Assembly (NCBI GenBank): GCA_963969495.1 | Contig: OZ018319.1 | Span: 206,383,405 to 206,447,404 of the forward strand | Direction: 5' to 3' | From: Ceratothoa steindachneri | Lineage: Eukaryota > Arthropoda > Malacostraca > Isopoda > Cymothoidae | Length of the DNA: 64,000 bases | Shown: piece by piece, positions 13,330 to 25,800 of the stretch | Position numbering within the stretch: the stretch's first letter is position 1 | Layout: the number at the start of each line of letters is the position of its first letter | Translations under genes and position numbers: made by a program | Notes under the pieces: generated by a model | Database searches by the model: none | Seen by the model: only the letters and a program-made list of their open reading frames with translations | Told to the model about the DNA's origin: nothing

Positions 13330-13860
13330 TGGCTGTCGAGAATCCCTTAGCAGTGATGAGAACACTTATTCTTCGAGGGATGCTGTCTACGAGCGTGTGA
13401 CACCTCAGTGGATGTGGTATTGGATCACTTCGTGGTGAGAACTGCCTTCACTTGTTCAATGGAAACTGGTTAACGACGTCTCACAGTCTCTGTCAGTTCC
13501 TGCCAGAGGTTTTCCAGTGGATTCATATCTGGAGCCTGAGGTTTCCAGTCTATCACTGTGATATTGTTGCTCCAGTATAACTATGGTAGAGGCACACTTT
13601 TGACATGAGGCATTTTTTTACTGTAAAATCCCTTTCTGGGCATTTCCAGAAAGATCTTGGACTGAAAACAGCATGTAATCTCACAGAACAGCTTGGTACC
13701 TATTTGAATTGATAATGCCATTACAAACGACCCACCTTCAAACTTGACATGCAGCGCCATACCATTACATAAAAGCCAGCGAAAAACGGTGTGGACGCAG
13801 GAACAGATCGAGTGTCTTATAGATGCAAATACTTTACAGCGAACTCCACGGTGTAAATTA
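13330..13860 (-). pseudogene. Tc1-type (DD34E-like) transposase C-terminal relic
   Basis: On the minus strand, stop-free pieces read VIDWKPQAPDMNPLENLWQE. This is the conserved end of Tc1 transposases (WPxQSPDLNPIENLW), including the catalytic Glu of PLENLW. After one stop, PVSIEQVKAVLTT matches the segment that normally follows. Upstream, in minus-strand order, VKFEGGSFVMA resembles the VKHGGGSVMVW motif. The second catalytic Asp is not recognisable. No terminal inverted repeat was found. Confidence 0.7.
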
Positions 13861-15572
13861 ATTCATGTATAACTCTCTAAGTCAGTTGTAACAAAAAATA
13901 GAAAACTTTATCTAAATGAGCAAAATGAGCTATATTTCTCTGATACCGATGCAAATATATCCCAAATTGGATAAGAAATCTTGGTTTCCGGTAAAGGTTA
14001 GTAAAATGTTCGCGGGCCAAATTTGGCACACCAAGTTTTTGTGGTCGTCATTGCATGTAGTTGCGGATATCTTTTATCTTAGAAACAATCATTATTATGT
14101 AGGAGTTACCCTTTCCCCTTCCATAACAGCACGACTTGTTTATTAACACCTGAGTTGGCATTGGGAATACTTTAATTAAGGATATCTATAAGAAATGTTA
14201 TTTTGGATTAAACAAAGAGAGGTCAGTTAACCTTTACCCGAGAAACCCATTATGGACCCTTTATTTCTCGCATTCTTCTCTTTGCTTTTAACATAAGAGA
14301 GAAGACGCTATTGAGTTTTGCTGATTTTTACCAATGTGTTGTTTAGCAACCCATAATTTTCTAATCAAAATGAGTGCTTCTAAAAAGAGAAAGCTGAAGA
14401 GGAGTGTCTAACATTCAAGAAGGAATGGACTTTATGAAACTCTTTTTTACAAATGTCATCAGACACAGTGTGATCAAAATGCAAAGGCAATGTAACACTG
14501 CTAAATAATTAAAACTTAGAGTGCTATTCGAAAACCAAGTACTCTAGTAAATAAAATAAATTACTGAATAAGATAAGGAGAAGAAAGCTAACAAGATTGA
14601 TGCTAATAATAACGCTAGAAAAATATTTTCAAAAACTATTTGCATTGCAAGATGATTTTAGAAAAATGAGTTATATGATTGATTACAAGATTACCAAAAT
14701 TATCAATCTATTCCTTAGGGGAAATTTGTCCAGGAGAATAATTACTTATTATGGACATCCCTTAAAACATATATTTGCAGTTTAAAGAGAAATCAAAGAC
14801 TTTTGAATAGTATTTAATGTACCAGATGAAAGTTGTAATATTAAAGTACAACATTGATGTTATCTTTCATTCGAGGTATCATCACTCCTCCCCCAAAATC
14901 AGGTGAAAGAAGAGTTGTCAGCCACTGACAAGTACATTAACTAAAAAAGACTTATTGTTAACAGAAAATAATAGTACTTTGAAATTTTGAGTAGAATGGA
15001 AAAGAACTTGTTAATGTGACCGCCGATGGCAGCCGAATCCGATAACATAGATTAATCGATCAGGAACAGCTACAATCAAACAAACCACTACTTCTCCAGG
15101 AAAGCAGAAATAATCTGTTATTAGAATTGAACAACTAAAGTCAACCTACCACCATCTTCCTATGGTAGGTAAAGATAACGTCTCAAGAGAATAACTATTT
15201 CAACTAGTAAGGTCGATTCTGTTCTGTTACGTTGATAGACGTAATAAAAAAAATATACTGCCTTAACTCTATATTTATAATAGCAGAATTGATATTGGTA
15301 TAATAATAAAAGCAAAAAGCTTTTAGTAAAAATACCTCTTACTAAATATTTTCCTTCAGCCTATAGATGCAAATACAAAGCTTTATTTTTTTTAACGCAT
15401 TTACATCTATATTAATTCTCCAAACTCGAGAACTGTACCATTATTCATGAATTGGCCCATGAATTACAATAAGAAGAGATCTGTTCAACGATTGTACACC
15501 GTAATCATGTTTACTCTGGATCAGAGGAGAACATACTTCTGGTTGAAGCGCAGTTCATCAAATTCGGTTATA
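13861..15572. other. No recognisable gene
   Basis: AT-rich sequence. The open frames at 13916-14146, 14597-14785 and 15447-15656 are short and have no motif. Confidence 0.3.
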
Positions 15573-16856
15573 AAGGGTCTTTCAACAAGGACGCTCGAGC
15601 TTTGTCAGGCGATAGTGGCCATGTTTTTAAAGCGACATCTGGCAACCTCACTGTAAACTGCTCACGATAGAAGGTTATAGCGTTGAATTGAGTGTGCAAG
15701 TAATCAAATGTTGTTATCAAAATCAGTGCTCCGTTCGAAAAACGTTCCGCGCATTACGTGATTTCGATCCTCGCCACCATCGTCCTGCCGAGTCCACTGT
15801 TCGACGCTTGGTAGCCAACTTCGAGGCAAAAGGGTTGATCAACAATCAGCCAACACCCGTACGTCACCGAAACGCAAGTCTGCTAAAAACATCGCTGCCG
15901 TAAATGAGAGTATACGGGAAAATCCGAGGCAGTCAATTTCTCGTCGTTCACAAGAACTTGGCCTTTCTGCGACTTCAGTTTGGCGAATTATGCGTACGGA
16001 CTTGGGTCTGCACCCGTACAAAATCCAACTTACCCAGGAACTTAAGGTAAACGACCATAGACAACGCCGTGTGTCACTGATTGGGCTCTAGAGCAGTTGG
16101 AAGTTGCCCCAAATTTTCCCCCCCAAAATCATCTTCAGCGACGAGGCCCATTTTTGGATGAATAGATTTGTGAACAAGCAAAATTGTCGGATTTGGGACG
16201 AAAACAATCGACAAGAGATACACCAGCACCAATTGCATCCCAACAAAGTCACTGTTTGGTGCAGATTCTCGTCTAACGGAATCATCGGTGCGTATTTTTT
16301 TGAGAACGAAGATGGGATTGCCATAACCGTCGACGGCGAGACCTACAGATCGATAATAAGCAACTTCTTGTGGCCTCAACTGGATTATATGGATACTGAC
16401 GACATGTGGTTCCAACAGTACAGCGCTACGTGACACACTGCGCACGCCACGATAGACATTTTGCACCAGCGATTTCAGCGCAGGGTCAACTTGCGCGGCG
16501 GTGACGTCAACTGGCCACCGATATCATGCGATTTAACGCCATTAGACTATTTCCTTTGGGGCTACCTTAAATCGAAGGTCTATGCGAATAATCCGAAAAC
16601 AGTTAATGTCCTCAAAGTCAACATAACGAAAAACATCCAGCAAATTCAGCCAGATTTATGCGACCAATTCATCAAAAATTGGGCCTCCCGAATACGTTCC
16701 ACCAAGCGAAGCTGCGGCGGATATTTGGACAACCTCATATTCCACACTTAATGCCATAAAATGTACTTTCAAATTTAAAAAAAATTGAGTGCATATATCA
16801 CACACAACTTGTTTTATTTACATTTAAATATCAAGCGACCTTATTGAAAGACCCTA
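15573..16856 (+). mobile_element. DD41D (rosa-type) Tc1/mariner transposon with both TIRs
   Basis: The element is about 1.28 kb. The left end AAGGGTCTTTCAACAAGG and the reverse complement of the right end, TAGGGTCTTTCAATAAGG, form the terminal inverted repeats. TA lies immediately outside both ends (15571-15572 and 16857-16858), as expected for this superfamily's TA target duplication. It carries one decayed transposase gene. The TIR sequence differs from that of the DD41D element at 25.8 kb, so it is a separate subfamily. Confidence 0.85.
15655..16751 (+). pseudogene. DD41D transposase, inactivated
   Basis: This gene would cut and paste the element using a DDD triad. The N-terminal helix-turn-helix is at 15688-15903, ending early through a frameshift. 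The catalytic core runs in another frame at 16104-16433 with the first Asp in FSDEAHFW. The second motif should be QQDGATCH but reads QQYSAT, then a stop at 16432. The Asp is therefore Tyr and the chain is cut. The third motif, CDLTPLDYFLWGY, is intact, and 41 residues separate it from the lost second Asp. The frame closes at 16751 with LIFHT and a stop, the usual end for this family. Confidence 0.85.
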
Positions 16857-17529
16857 TATTATTAAATGCAGGATTTTCTATATAAAACAAAAAAGGTCTT
16901 ACAACGCAATTAGTTTCAGCTGGTAAATGACCCTCTTTCCCCCCAAATTATCTTAATAGGGAGAAACCATGAACATTTATTCGAAACAAAGCATTAAGTA
17001 TCAGCTATGAGCCAATACGGAGAGATAATTGAAAAGGATCGATAAGGGAATACATCAATTCCGAGTGTGGTAGGCTATGACACAGACACGCTTCTAAGCA
17101 AGCTGGTAGAAAGAGCATATCTAATTACCTTGGACAAGAATGATCACTTGTTTAGACAGAGTCAATAAGGTGGGATTATAGCCCTTGAGCGATGAAAAAG
17201 ACTATCCTATGACGTGGCAGCAACGTCATAGAGTGAATCTGCATCTTTATAGTATATAGAGTCATTCTCAGCATTGGGGTACTAGAATATATCGAAGGGT
17301 TAAAGACAATCTTTGTTCATTAGTGCCAGTAATGGTAAGAAATTTTAATCACCTAATTCAGGAGCCAATGTATCAGGTTGGAACGAAAGTAATGTACGAT
17401 TTTCTAGAATCAAGTTTTAGATAGTATATATTAAAGTAGTACCTACTGCTATCGTTTGGGAATGATACAATGTGTAAATCATACCGTTTTCTGTCAGATT
17501 ATAAAATATTATTTGTCGTGGAATGGCTA

Positions 17530-17530
<1 letters not shown>

Positions 17531-17576
<46 letters not shown>

Positions 17577-17598
17577 CCTCTCTCTCTCTATATATATA

Positions 17599-17634
<36 letters not shown>
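17531..17634. repeat. (TC)n followed by (TA)n microsatellite
   Basis: About 55 bases of near-perfect TC dinucleotides run into about 45 bases of TA. The compound form matches the (TA)n(GA)n tract at 25.67 kb. Confidence 0.95.
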
Positions 17635-17638
<4 letters not shown>

Positions 17639-18780
17639 CGTAGGCACTTTGGCGGCTTTGGGCTGAAGTTGATTGAAGACCGTTAGTGAATGGGGAAATT
17701 TTTATGAGTCCAGTGGAGATGGTTTATTATTAACTTTGCGGGGTCCTTTTTAAAACAAATATTTCACAGTGCAAGTTGGTCAAAGATTAACAGGTAGCTG
17801 GTAAGCGTTAGGATTGCAAAAGAAAGACAATGACTAAAATATATCTTTACTAGTAACAAAATAATATTTAAATATACACAAATATTGGGTTTAAAGGGAA
17901 TGGTCGTGGAACCGGAGTTAAATGTCCACGTGAGATACAGGTGGGTTAATTAGGGGATTAAGGGGGTTGGATTGAGGTCGATGATTTAAACGGGGATTTT
18001 AAACGGGGCGCACACACAAAGAATGGATCGATTGGGTAAGCCAGATTCTAGATCAATCTGCAGGTGACAACGGTTACAATTGCTTACGTGTTCGTTGCAG
18101 AAGAGAAGCCAATTGGGATACGATGAATGCGAAGGGGGAAGTCGGGTTACATCTCGCTTCAGATGAGGGAGCACTCGTAGATGGCCTTTGGAGTTGGAAA
18201 TCCTCGTCAGATACTCGCCGATTGACTATGGCAGAGTTCACGGATGTCGATTTAGCCTTCGTCCTCGAATCGAACTCGCCGATGGGGGGAGGCAAGAGCC
18301 CTTAAGCTCGTTCGCCGTAGTAGGTGGAAAGTCTACTAGTGAATTTACTAAACTGAGTAGAAGGATTATATAGCCACCTGGTGAGGTGGCTTTTAGTAGC
18401 TTTGGCGGCCTTCCACACACACGTGCGATTTTTGGGAAAGGTCAGCGACTTCTTTAGGGAGGGGGGAATTGTGATAACGTTGGCTTGGAATTTTCAACGG
18501 ACTTCGATCTTATGACGGAAGGCAGGAAAGTTGGCGGCTGAAAAGTGGCCATAGGAGACGATGAATCGGTCCCTAAGCAAATACAACTGGAGCGTGATAA
18601 TGGCGGAGGATGCACCCTTGCTCTAGCTCAGCCATGCTTCCAAAGCTCCATGCGGTGATCTAAGGACCACGTGGGTACAGAAGGGCAAGTGGTCGCACTT
18701 TGTCCACATTCTGCTACATTATTCCCAATATTCTTCTGTATTTACCTCTATGTCCTTCCATCTAAAGATCCCATTAGGCA
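17635..18780. other. GC-rich non-coding block, origin unknown
   Basis: The region is richer in G and C than its surroundings, with CG-containing words throughout about 17.9-18.6 kb. Overlapping short open frames on both strands at 18.07-18.42 kb reflect composition, not a gene. Similar blocks lie at 11.96-12.8 kb and 38.5-39.2 kb. They could be LTR or other repeat remnants, but I found no domain. Confidence 0.3.
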
Positions 18781-18799
18781 GGTTTCACTCTAAGTTTCA

Positions 18800-19227
18800 T
18801 AAAGGTGTCAACACAGTAAATAAACGAATTTTCAGGAGGTGTTTTTTCCCGTTTCTAAATGGAGATTTCAGTCTAGGAGACGAAACAAAAGAATGTCGAC
18901 CAAAGAATCTGTTTCCGGAGAGTTTGAATTTGCTGTCACAGAAAATCCTTCTCCAACTTATAGGGAACTTGCAGACCAATTAAACGTAACAAATAGACTG
19001 ACCTATGGCCAACTGAAAAGCATGGGAAAGGTTCCTGTGATTGGAAAACGGGTTTTCCGCGAACTGTCTACGATGAATCTGAAGCAGCGTATTGCTTGTT
19101 GTGAGTCCTTGCTTTCAAAACACCCGCGGGCCCCATCTTGTGAGGCAGGCTTGTTACTGGTGATGAGGAGTGGATCCTTTTTAATAACGTTAAACGCCAC
19201 CGTGTGTGGATAACACAAGATGAGAGG
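18800..19227 (+). pseudogene. Mariner transposase, N-terminal half
   Basis: Translation gives FLNGDFSLGDETKECRPKN, a decayed form of the mariner RxGxFxLEDxPRSGRP segment. Next come AVTENPSPTYRELADQLNV (the second helix-turn-helix), LKSMGKVPVIGKRVFREL, and in another frame LVTGDEEWILFNN. That last piece matches the mariner motif with the first catalytic Asp (TGDE). It stops at the LINE junction. Confidence 0.8.
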
Positions 19228-19989
19228 GGTAGAACGGGAAGAGTGCAAGCACTATAGATTGAAATTAGGAATCCGAACACATGCAACGTCGAAGAGGGAA
19301 CGCTGGTAAGAAGAAAAGGAAGTAGGATAGAAGAACAAACTAAGAAAAGATAGGTGAAGAAAAACCTCAAGGCTTCCAGTCATCTATGGATTCAGTTAAA
19401 TTAAACTGAGTAATAAAATTAAATAAAAAAAATAAAAAAACAGTATATAGCAACATTCAAACAAAACAAGATATACTGTATATAAAATATTCAAAAAGAA
19501 AAAAACAACAAAAACCAAAATAACAGGATAATGGCTCATGATGAACACAAGATCTTAATAGTTTTTTTTTTGAAAGCATCTAAACTATTCGATGCACAAG
19601 TCTCTTCATCCAAGTAATTCCATAGATGGACAACACTTGGCAGAAAGCGAAACTGAAACTAGCTAATACGACATCTGATAGACTGAAAACAAAGAGGATG
19701 CCTGGCCAAAGCCTAAAGAGTGTTTCTCCTTGCTACAAAGCAAATTTGGCAAGGAAATATACAGCGAGTGATGCGGATTGGATTGTAACTTATAAAGCAT
19801 GCACACATTGCTGATCAATAAGATGCAAGTGTGAGGTTGCAGCAGACGACTAGACAGGGGCACACTATTCCAAAGATGGAAGAATAAAGCTTCGGAAGCA
19901 AGTGGTTGACACGGAAGCATCATTGAAGGTCGCATAGGCTTTTCTCATGATTCTCAATTTCTGCGAAGCAGTAGTCACAAGAGATCTGA

Positions 19990-22290
19990 TGTGTCACTCA
20001 AAAGTTAATGTGGAATCAAATTTAAAGCCAAAAATGACCAGTTCGTCCACATCGTTCAATGCTAAACCATCAACATCGAGAGGTTCAAGCTGAGGAAAAG
20101 GGCTACGAGATCGTGAGATAAACATACATTTAGATTTAGCAATGTTAAGCTTCATGTTCCATGTATGGTACCATATAGAAATGCATCGGAGATCTTCATT
20201 GAGGGAATTAGATGCAATGCTGCGAGAGTGAGGGGAGTCAATAGTCGCAAGCAGAGTTACATCGTCTGCATAACCATACATAATATTTTTTGTGATGCTA
20301 AAGAGGTCAGCAGTGTAAATATTGAAGAATAGAGGGCCAAGAACACTGCCCTGAGGAACGCCAGAGTGGACAAAATGTCAATCACTGAAGCTGGCATCAA
20401 CACAAAGCCTCTGGTTGCGACCCACCAGGAATTGCTCTAAAATAGATAAAATCCGCCCGCAAACACCAATATCTCTTAGCTTATTCAGCAAGCCATTATG
20501 ATTTACTCTATCAAAAGCACCTAAGAGATCCAGTGGAATTATGCGGGCCTCATGCCCCTGGTCTAGTGTTAACTGGATCTTGTGAGAGATCGTAAAAGTG
20601 CATCCGTTGTACCAAGCGTTTCTCGATAAGCAAATTACTTACAACGGAGAACACCTGATCACTTAAGAAAGCAGGATAGGCGAGCTGCAACGAGGTGCTC
20701 AAAAAACTTCAGAAAGTATTCGTGTAATAGAGATTGAACGATAATTGGAGAGATCAGGGGAAGGAGTTCCCTTAGGAATAGGCGTAATGTGAGGCACCCT
20801 TCAGCACTCGGGGAACGATTTAGATCGCATGAGGCATCTAAATACTGCCCTCAGTTTTTTGCGATTAAAACAGAAGTTTCCCTGAAAAACATAGGAAACA
20901 TCTTAAGGGGATCTGTGCCATCATATGGATCGAGAGCATTGAGTATCCTCTCCACTTCTCTGGACCGAAATGCAATTTTATAAAGAGTAGGCATAATGAC
21001 CATTTCTTGATTGGAAATTAATTCCTGTCTACTAAGTTTAGAGTCAAAGTGCTTCATCAAAAGATCAGCTTTTTCCTTTGGACTCGGGATAAGTTGACTG
21101 TTCTCAGAGAGCAGTGGGGGAAGTGATGAGCTTCAGCCAAAGACCACTAATTTAAGGGTGGACCACCATTTATGTGGATCAGTGGCGCTTAAAAATTTAT
21201 CCTTGGCAGAACTGAGATATTCCGTTTCCGCATCATGATAAATCCTCTCTGCTTGAAATCTTGCTAGAACATACTCGTCCCAAAATTCTCTTGTGTGTAA
21301 CTGAGACCAGTGACGGTATGCTGCCTGCTTGGCATCCCAAGCAGTTTTGCATTCTACTGCAAAACTGCTTGGGATGCCAAGCAGGCAGCATACCGTCACT
21401 GGTCTCAGTTACACACAAGAGAATTTTGGGACCTCTTCAGAGGCTACTGTAAACCAGGCTTTATCATTGAACCGGTATGAGATCCTTTTAACAGGGACTC
21501 GGCGAGAAATAATACTAAGTATCTGTTCATTGAAAGCGGACATGGGCTCAGCACTGCAAAGAATGGCCGAGTGATCGGATGTACCTATGGGTGCATTAAT
21601 TTCTGCTTTAACAATATCAGGTACATCCTCAAGTACTAAGTCGAGACAGTTACCAGCATGATGAGTAGGGCCGGACACTAACTGTGAACAGCCCGAAATA
21701 CTAGCAAAATCATATGCTACACGACCGTGAATATCTTTTGGTGATGCAGACTGAAGCCATTTACGATGGTGAGCATTAAAATCACCAACAAAAACAAAAA
21801 AATGCTTTGCGATTATCAGACTGGATGGTGACCATGGCTGTTAATAGGCAACCATATATGGTATCATCGCAATCGGGGTTGCGATAAGCGCCCAATATAT
21901 AAAAGTTGTGGATTTTGGTATAAATGCGCGAGGCCATTACTTTATGGCAGCCACATTTATATAGGTTTTTCTATGAGCGGAGAAACCATTACGAATGTAG
22001 ACTGCATTCCCCACCGACGATTTTTTGGGTTATGGCAAATAAGCAGGGGCTGACAGAACGAAGGGATCTTTAGCTCAGATTTGTGGCGATAGTCGGAAAC
22101 CAAAGTTTCTGCGCATATAATTATGTCATAGGACCGACTGACAGTAAGGTCTTTGAGATTCTTGTGTAGCCTCTTACATTGGAGTAAAGAACTCGACCAG
22201 TGTGGCAGAGAGTAGGGCCAGGATTCACAAGAATATCACCACAACAAATTAGAAACAGCCAATCGAAAGCAAGAGTCCAATAGGGGGTTA
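19990..22290 (-). pseudogene. LINE ORF2 (APE endonuclease and reverse transcriptase), decayed
   Basis: Read from high to low coordinates. The endonuclease contains a GDFNAHH-like stretch near 21770 and GTSDHSAILCSAEP at about 21550, the conserved SDH end of the APE domain. The linker ADLLMKHFDSKLS lies near 21060. RT pieces follow, with a decayed AFDRV region near 20500 and a GVPQGSVLGPL-like segment near 20340. The active-site box YGYADDVTLLATID is at about 20270, and LNIAKSKCMFISRS follows it. Many stops and frameshifts, plus the inverted duplication at 21277-21432, disable it. Confidence 0.8.
21277..21432. repeat. Perfect 75-bp inverted repeat with 6-bp spacer
   Basis: Bases 21277-21351 and 21358-21432 are exact reverse complements, separated by TTCTAC. 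The copy nearer 21277 is the authentic coding segment of the LINE on the minus strand (KTAWDAKQAAYRHWSQLH). The other is an inverted duplicate that splits the ORF between ASEEVP and that segment. Confidence 0.95.
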
Positions 22291-22952
22291 GGAATAGGAT
22301 GGTTGAAATCAGGTTATGTGCAGTAAGCTATCAATTTAACGTCAACCTTTTCGGCTTTTGGCCTAGAAGAGCTAGCTCATACTCTGCAGCGGTGACGGAC
22401 AGGAGAGGAACTTACTGGCATGGGGCTGCCATGCTTAGACGGGCGTTACCTCACAATAGGTCAAAAGACCTTCCCTGCTAGCGCATGGCGACTAGGATAA
22501 CTGCCATTACCCAGCCTTATAACTTGATTACCATCAGGATCTGAGTTGCTGTGACAACGGTCATGATGGGCAGCTTCACCATGGAAGGATGAAAGGAAGC
22601 AGAGGGGAAGAAGTGAAAAAGGAAAAGAACTGGAGAAATAGAGATAGAAAAGAGATACTCAGATTCACATCAACCTAAGTAAAGAGAAATGAAGCAATGG
22701 TGGAAGATCAGATGTGTGACTATGGCACCATTGCAAAAATTCACTTTTCAGAAAAAAGACTCGGGAGGTAGAGGACGCCAAGACCCTCACTCTGCAAGAG
22801 CAGCCCGGCACTCGGTCATTGGACTTACCTTCAGTTAAAGGCAAGGGGACCACGAGCAGGTAGTACGCCAACAGTTGAGAGGCAGAAGCTTGGTAACCTA
22901 CTCTTCTAACGCTTAAGGTTATATATTGCGCATGCACTCCCAAACAACAACC

Positions 22953-23407
22953 GAGAGGAGGACTTCATCCAAAAAAGTGTATAGTGAGATAATAAAGGAA
23001 TTGTCCATTACGAACTGTTAGACAGGTTCTAACAATTAATGCTAACCTCTACTGCAATCAACTTCATCATTTGAAAGCAATTTTGGGCCAAAGGCGACCC
23101 TCCTTAATGAACAAAAGGGGTGTCATTCTCTATCACTATAATGCCCGTCCTCAAACAGCTCGAATGCCCAAAGATCTCTTGGAGGAGCTTGTTTGGAATA
23201 TATCGCTTCATCCTCTAAATTCTCTTCACTTTCCTCCTTCTACTGAACCATTTGGATGATCTTAGGTTGACATCAAAAGAAGAGGTTGAAAACGAGTTGG
23301 ATTGATGTTTTGCATCAAAATCTAAAGAATTTTAGAAGTGAGCATTTATAAGCTTGTTGACAGATGAAATGAGGTTCTAAAAAGCAATTGAGGTTATGTT
23401 TATGATT
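22953..23407 (+). pseudogene. Mariner transposase, C-terminal half
   Basis: The sequence resumes with LHPKK, then two stops where mariners have a Trp pair, then DNKGIVHYELL. Next is KAILGQRRPSLMNKRGVILY, followed by HYNARPQTAR, which is the HDNARPHT motif with the second catalytic Asp changed to Tyr. The third motif (PPYSPDLAPSDY) is badly decayed (HPLNSLHFPPSTEPFG). The protein ends with IYKLVDR and NEVLKSN, typical of the mariner C-terminus, at about 23407. Confidence 0.8.
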
Positions 23408-23410
23408 AAA

Positions 23411-25669
23411 AATTTCCATAGTCATAAGATTTTTCATTTTTGATATATAAACTGAGATCGGAAATTAATTTCCTTTTAACTTAATAGATGAAAAGAATAA
23501 GGCAACCTTGTTATGAGGGCCAGATATATTTGGTCCTTAGCTAAGGCAAACGTTGTGGAATCACCTTGTACGTTGGTCTTTCTGTCCGGTTTGTCCATAA
23601 ATATCTGAAAGATTTATTGACGAATTTTGTAAAAGGGCGGACCTTGGGCCAAGTAGAAGATGATTGCATTTTGGGGGGATCCGAATTTGGATGCATATTC
23701 TGAACCACTTTTCACTTTATTTATATATATATTAAATTAGGAGATACAGAATTTTCTGAAATTTTTACCAAGATCCTAAAAATATCTTGGGCTTGTTACA
23801 TTTTAAAATACTAAGGGATTCACAATTTATGATGTGCTATGAATATAAACAATTTGATCATGATCAGTGTAATCAAATTATAAATTTGAAGGATCAATAT
23901 TTACTGAACACATTAAGTAATGGGGGAGAGATAAACATAGGGCTGCCGCCAAAGTGTAGGTTAAATAATTTAAATTTAGTACCCTTACATCTGAACCAAT
24001 GCAAGCTCCAAATCTGCCGGAATGGATAATTAATCAGCCTTTTGTTGATAATTTGATAAAAATTAAAGATAAACACATGATTCCCAATGCGAATAGTGAG
24101 TTTCCATTGTGAGAGAATTATATGCAATTACTTAATCTCGTCTAGAGCTTATTCGGAGAAGAGATCCGGATTCATTACGCCATTTTGAAAAAGGTCTTAA
24201 TGAAAAGGTTGTTTGCGGAAGTATGGGCTGTCTTCAGAAACAAGGACCAGCAAAGACCCTAAGGTCCGCTCAAGGCCAGTCCGCTTACAGTAGATGTTAA
24301 TTACCACTTTCTAACGTTAGTGTATCATGCTTTTTTTACATGCTATTTTTTAACTATTCTAAGTCTACGGTACACACTTATCTACATGTGTACCCTTTGT
24401 CTATAAATTTTACATGCTTTCTAGACTAAGTAGCATTTATACTGCGGACCTTAGACCCGTCTTTTGCCATTTGGAATCGATTATCTTCAACTGTTTCTTT
24501 ATCATAGATGCACATCTTTCTCGACATTGATTAGAAATGTAGGTAAGAAGTTCGGTTCCTAAATAAAACAATAATTTCGAAACACTGGTTAAATTAATCA
24601 GAATTACACATTACTAGTTATCGTTATTATTTCTTCTTTAACCTTCTGAGGTGCTAAAGATCTTTTTGGGATAAAGATCAGTTGTTTTAGGACATTTATT
24701 TTAAGGGGACCTCTTCGAGGTTGAGGGTGAACTATAGTTGTATCGCGATGCCATTGAATTGGTGGTCTACGTATGAGATAAGTGAAAATGGTTTTAAATG
24801 GTTAAAATATTTGGCCCTCATACTCATATTTGGAGTTCAGTTCTATAGATTTTAAGGTGGAGCCTCATGTATGTGTTCCTTCGAGTTAAACATGTTTTCC
24901 ATTATCTTTGTCATACTCGATCATTTTGAACTCGCGTCTATTGTTTCTCTGGCCTTTTGCCCACTAGTCACAAGACCTCCTCCACTTCGATTAAACTAGT
25001 TTCTTCCTAAATAATTCCAGGAAATATTTTCTATTCAGGAATTTTTAAAATCTCAGCTACTGGTTAATCAAAACTTTGTTTGTCTACTTGCCTTCCTCTT
25101 AAATTCCCGCGTGACAGGGTCAAGAAAGTTAAAATAACTCTGAATTCATACAAGGAGTACTATTCCTAACACTTCAGAAACAGCTATGTGTCATAGTACC
25201 GGGAAAACCCGATAGTTGCGTTTGTGAGATCGAGGCCCTCAATGAATATGATGAAAGACAAGATTTTTAGGGTAACGCCATGAATTGGCGAAACGACGAG
25301 ACTTCGTCGCTCAGAGAACAATCAAAGCCGATCGAGCGAAAGCAATTTCGAGAAATGGCGTTGCCTTAATTAAATTCCGACCCATGAGAAATGAATCCAA
25401 TAAACAAAGAAGAAATATAATTTTAGGCTGGAGAGGAACGCTTGCATACCTCCATTTATTTTTTCGCTATATATAGTCTCTCCTTTAAACTTGATAGTAG
25501 TGATAGTAATTTGGGGAGATTTGGAAATAATCATATTTCCTACCTCATTCACCTAAATTACCTATTTATTTGTATCATTAAAAAATGAAGTTTACTAGGA
25601 GAATTTTTAGTATTAGTCATAAATGCTACAAAAATTTTGTAACTTTGTAAACCTATTCAAAATTTTAAG

Positions 25670-25671
<2 letters not shown>
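23411..25671. other. No recognisable gene
   Basis: AT-rich DNA. The open frames at 23787-24029 and 25285-25476 are short and without motif. A short stretch near 24140-24260 codes without stops, but I could not match it to any family. Confidence 0.3.
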
Positions 25672-25756
<85 letters not shown>

Positions 25757-25800
25757 ATATATATATAGAGAAATATACATATATATATATATATATACAC
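25672..25800. repeat. (TA)n(GA)n(TA)n microsatellite, left side of a transposon insertion
   Basis: TA dinucleotides run into about 45 bases of GA and then back to TA. The tract is directly followed by the left TIR of the DD41D element. TA repeats resume at 27089 on its other side. Confidence 0.95.

Larger units (their letters stand above)
19228..22952 (-). mobile_element. Antisense LINE (CR1/Jockey-like) inserted in the mariner
   Basis: On the minus strand the element opens, at its high-coordinate end, with ILVNPGPTLCHTGRVLYSNV. This includes the NPGP-type leader common before the endonuclease in CR1 and related LINEs. Endonuclease and RT follow. The low-coordinate 3' end contains T-runs (for example 19562-19571). 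The length of about 3.7 kb and the flanking GAGAGG repeats support a single insertion. The boundaries are inferred from the interrupted mariner, not from a clean poly(A). Confidence 0.75.
18780..23410 (+). mobile_element. Mariner (DD34D type) relic interrupted by an antisense LINE
   Basis: The mariner N-terminal half lies at about 18800-19227 and the C-terminal half at 22953-23407, on the same strand and in the right order. The 3.7 kb between them is an antisense LINE. The hexamer GAGAGG occurs at both junctions (19222-19227 and 22953-22958), as expected for a target-site duplication. The two halves together cover most of a normal mariner transposase. No TIRs could be recognised. Confidence 0.8.
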
